This document shows, in pieces, positions 5,871-7,616 of a stretch of 7,616 nucleotides of DNA. Position 1 is the first letter of the stretch. Every line of letters begins with the position of its first letter. The notes under the pieces were generated by a model that worked only from the letters and a program-made list of their open reading frames with translations, did not search any database and had not been told where the DNA came from. The translations under genes were made by a program, and so were the position numbers. Source of the DNA: Methanoregulaceae archaeon (GTDB lineage Archaea > Halobacteriota > Methanomicrobia > Methanomicrobiales > Methanospirillaceae); the NCBI GenBank assembly GCA_025453715.1, contig JALOPT010000074.1:1-7616 (forward strand), in the 5' to 3' direction.

Positions 5871-6954
5871 CCCCGTTTCACTTACCTCGTCGAGGAAACT
5901 TGACCATCTTCGAATATGTGTTGAAAAGTCAATAGAACGCGGGTACACCGGGTTTGATGATGTCAGGCTCGTCCATAATGCCCTCCCGGAATGCAATATG
6001 GACTGTATTGATGGCGGGACCCGTTTTCTCGGGCACAAGTGTAAATTTCCCTTGTTTATCGCCGGGATGACGGGTGGCCACCCGGAAACGCGTGAGGTAA
6101 ACAGGCGTCTTGCAAGAGCTGCCCATACATATGGCCTTGGGATGGGTGTAGGGTCACAGCGGGCGGCCCTGGAAAACCCGGACCTGGAAGAAACGTTTTC
6201 AGTTGCCAGGGACGAAGCCCCTCATGTGTTCCTTGTAGCGAACCTCGGTATCGTCCAGCTCCGGGATCATGGAAATGAATGGGCTGACCGTGCTGTGTCA
6301 ATGATCCGTGCTGATGCCATTGCAATCCATGTCAACTTCCTGCAGGAAGCAATCCAGCCCGAGGGTGATCACGACGCTTCAGGGTGCCTTAATGCACTCG
6401 GGGAGCTATGTGAAGATTTTAAGTACCCCGTCATCATAAAGGAAACCGGGAGTGGAATTTCAGCCGAGACTGCAGGCGCAGTCTTTGGAGCAGGTGTAAA
6501 GGCCATCGATATAGGCGGCTGGGGGGGGACATCCTGGGCCGCAATTGAAGGTATAAGGGCAGAGGAAAGCTCAAGCGAGAGCGATAAACGGCTAATCGGG
6601 CTTGGTCAGGAATTTACTGACTGGGGTATACCCACCGTTGTGAGTCTTTGCGATGTATCACGGACTGGTGGGCCCATAATAGCCACGGGAGGTCTCAGGA
6701 GTGGTCTTGATATGGCCAAGGCCCTTGTGCTCGGTGCGGACCTCTGTGGGATGGCATTACCACTCTTACAACCTGCACTAACAGGAGAAGAAGCGTTATT
6801 TAAAGCGATTGATACGATTGAGCACCAGTTCAGGGTAGCGATGTTCCTGACAGGGTCCCGTACTATCGCGGAACTTAAAATAAGACGTGCAATTATCACC
6901 GGGAAAACCCGGGAGATGGTGGACAGCGTAATGGAGGAATATAATGGATATTGA
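5863..6954 (+). CDS. fni: Isopentenyl-diphosphate delta-isomerase, type 2 (FMN-dependent)
   Basis: Flavoenzyme that interconverts IPP and DMAPP, supplying the primer for prenyl chain growth. It needs reduced FMN and Mg2+, and acts in the cytosol. It has 363 residues, normal for type 2 enzymes. Order of motifs: SSRKLDHLRIC (9-19), the N-terminal Arg-Lys substrate site; FIAGMTGG (65-72); MGVGSQRAAL (94-103); HVNFLQEAIQPEGD (156-169), with Gln161 and Glu162 matching the catalytic Gln and Mg-binding Glu; KETGSGIS (193-200); DIGGWGGTSW (216-225) for FMN phosphate; ATGGLRSGLD (274-283); and GADLCGMALPLL. GGAGGG at 5851-5856 is a strong ribosome binding site with 6-base spacing. It overlaps ipk by 8 bases and the next gene by 11. 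The FMN motif is encoded across an eight-G run at 6521-6528, and the frame is intact. Confidence 0.96.
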   Translation: MSDPVSLTSSRKLDHLRICVEKSIERGYTGFDDVRLVHNALPECNMDCIDGGTRFLGHKCKFPLFIAGMTGGHPETREVNRRLARAAHTYGLGMGVGSQRAALENPDLEETFSVARDEAPHVFLVANLGIVQLRDHGNEWADRAVSMIRADAIAIHVNFLQEAIQPEGDHDASGCLNALGELCEDFKYPVIIKETGSGISAETAGAVFGAGVKAIDIGGWGGTSWAAIEGIRAEESSSESDKRLIGLGQEFTDWGIPTVVSLCDVSRTGGPIIATGGLRSGLDMAKALVLGADLCGMALPLLQPALTGEEALFKAIDTIEHQFRVAMFLTGSRTIAELKIRRAIITGKTREMVDSVMEEYNGY

Positions 6955-7616
6955 AATTATTGCAGTAGGCGGATATGACGAGGTCGGGAGGAATATGACC
7001 GCCGTCCGCTGCGGGAAAGAGATTGTCATCTTCGATATGGGCCTGCGGCTTGACCAGGTTATGATCCATGAGGATGCAGACGTGGAAAATATGCATTCCC
7101 TGGACCTTATCCAGATGAAGGCGATACCTGACGATACGATGATGAATACGGTTGAGGGGAGTGTCAAGGCAATTGTTTGTTCTCACGGGCATCTTGATCA
7201 TATCGGGGCAATACCAAAACTTGCACACCGCTATAATGCTCCAGTTATCAGTACACCTTATACAACTGAGCTTATCCGGCAGCAGATATCGGGTGAACAG
7301 AAATTTGGGGTTAATAACAAGTTATTCGCGCTGAAAGCCGGGCAAAAATATACGCTTTCGCAGAACCTGGTCCTTGAGTTTGTACGGATGCAGCATAGTA
7401 TTATTGACACGGTGACCCCTGTCCTTCATACACCCCACGGGGCTATCGTATATTCCTGTGATTTTAAATTAGACCGGACACCTGTCATTGGAGACCCTCC
7501 TGATTTTGCACGTCTCGCCCAGATCGGAAAAGAAGGCGTCATCGCGCTGATCGTGGAAAGTACCTATGTTGAAAATAAAGGTCGTGCACCAAGCGAGCGG
7601 ATTGCAAGGGACCTTG
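6944..7616 (+). CDS. rnj: Ribonuclease J, N-terminal part (3' end outside window)
   Basis: Metallo-beta-lactamase/beta-CASP ribonuclease of the RNase J group, which in archaea is a 5'-3' exonuclease for RNA decay and maturation. The frame is open from ATG 6944 to the window end, 224 codons. Full-length proteins are about 430-450 residues, so half is missing, including much of the beta-CASP domain. Visible parts are the start MDIEIIAVGGYDEVGRNMTA, the di-zinc motif HGHLDHIG (81-88) with His81, His83, Asp85 and His86, His151 in MQHSIIDT, and the metal-bridging Asp173 in YSCDFKLD. GGAGG at 6933-6937 lies 6 bases from the start, which overlaps the fni end by 11 bases, so the pair is likely translationally coupled. 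The EVGRN plus HSIIDT pattern favours RNase J over the archaeal CPSF-like aCPSF1/2 nucleases. Confidence 0.93.
   Translation, partial: MDIEIIAVGGYDEVGRNMTAVRCGKEIVIFDMGLRLDQVMIHEDADVENMHSLDLIQMKAIPDDTMMNTVEGSVKAIVCSHGHLDHIGAIPKLAHRYNAPVISTPYTTELIRQQISGEQKFGVNNKLFALKAGQKYTLSQNLVLEFVRMQHSIIDTVTPVLHTPHGAIVYSCDFKLDRTPVIGDPPDFARLAQIGKEGVIALIVESTYVENKGRAPSERIARDL

Noticed and set aside
7152..7334. Plus-strand frame of 60 codons near the window end
   Set aside because: It lies inside RNase J in another frame, across the region encoding the conserved HGHLDH motif.
1..7616. Mobile element, CRISPR array, attachment site or defence system
   Set aside because: There are no direct-repeat arrays, transposase or integrase motifs, inverted repeat ends or foreign-looking genes. 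The tRNA is intact, and its 3' end is followed by rpoK, not by an integrase.

Overview
The window is a stretch of archaeal chromosome, most likely from a methanogenic euryarchaeon. A placement near Methanomicrobiales/Methanosarcinales is inferred from gene order and protein character and was not tested. The archaeal signs are direct: ribosomal protein L18e, archaeal/eukaryal-type L13, S9 and S2, the small RNA polymerase subunits Rpo10 (RpoN) and Rpo6 (RpoK), isopentenyl phosphate kinase, type 2 IPP isomerase, and a tRNA without an encoded CCA end. All genes lie on the + strand. They are tightly packed, with no gap larger than 34 bases. Neither end of the operon is in view: the first gene (L18e) is cut at its start and the last (RNase J) at its end.

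Layout. Bases 1-1622 hold the information-processing part: rpl18e (3' part), rpl13, rps9, rpoN, a tRNA-Pro(CGG) that begins on the base after the rpoN stop codon, and rpoK, a 55-residue gene that is easily missed. Bases 1625-3426 hold enolase and ribosomal protein S2, joined by an ATGA overlap. Bases 3456-6954 hold a MEMO1-family protein and three isoprenoid genes: mevalonate kinase, isopentenyl phosphate kinase and type 2 isopentenyl-diphosphate isomerase. These four are joined by overlaps of 1, 8 and 8 bases. From 6944 to the window end runs a beta-lactamase-fold RNase J, overlapping the isomerase gene by 11 bases.

How the genes work together. The first block supplies ribosome and RNA polymerase parts. 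The second feeds isoprenoid synthesis for archaeal ether lipids: mevalonate kinase makes mevalonate 5-phosphate, IPK phosphorylates isopentenyl phosphate to IPP, and Fni interconverts IPP and DMAPP. The steps between mevalonate phosphate and isopentenyl phosphate are not encoded here, which fits the archaeal-type (modified) mevalonate routes. MEMO and RNase J are embedded in the same unit; the role of MEMO there is unknown.

This is largely a conserved archaeal housekeeping supercluster, and I see no mobile element, CRISPR array, defence system or clearly new system. The points most worth a second look are the zero-spacing rpoN/tRNA-Pro junction inside a messenger, the near-duplicate 28-base junctions at mvk/ipk and ipk/fni (23 of 28 bases identical, same reading frame), and the translational linkage of MEMO to mevalonate kinase.
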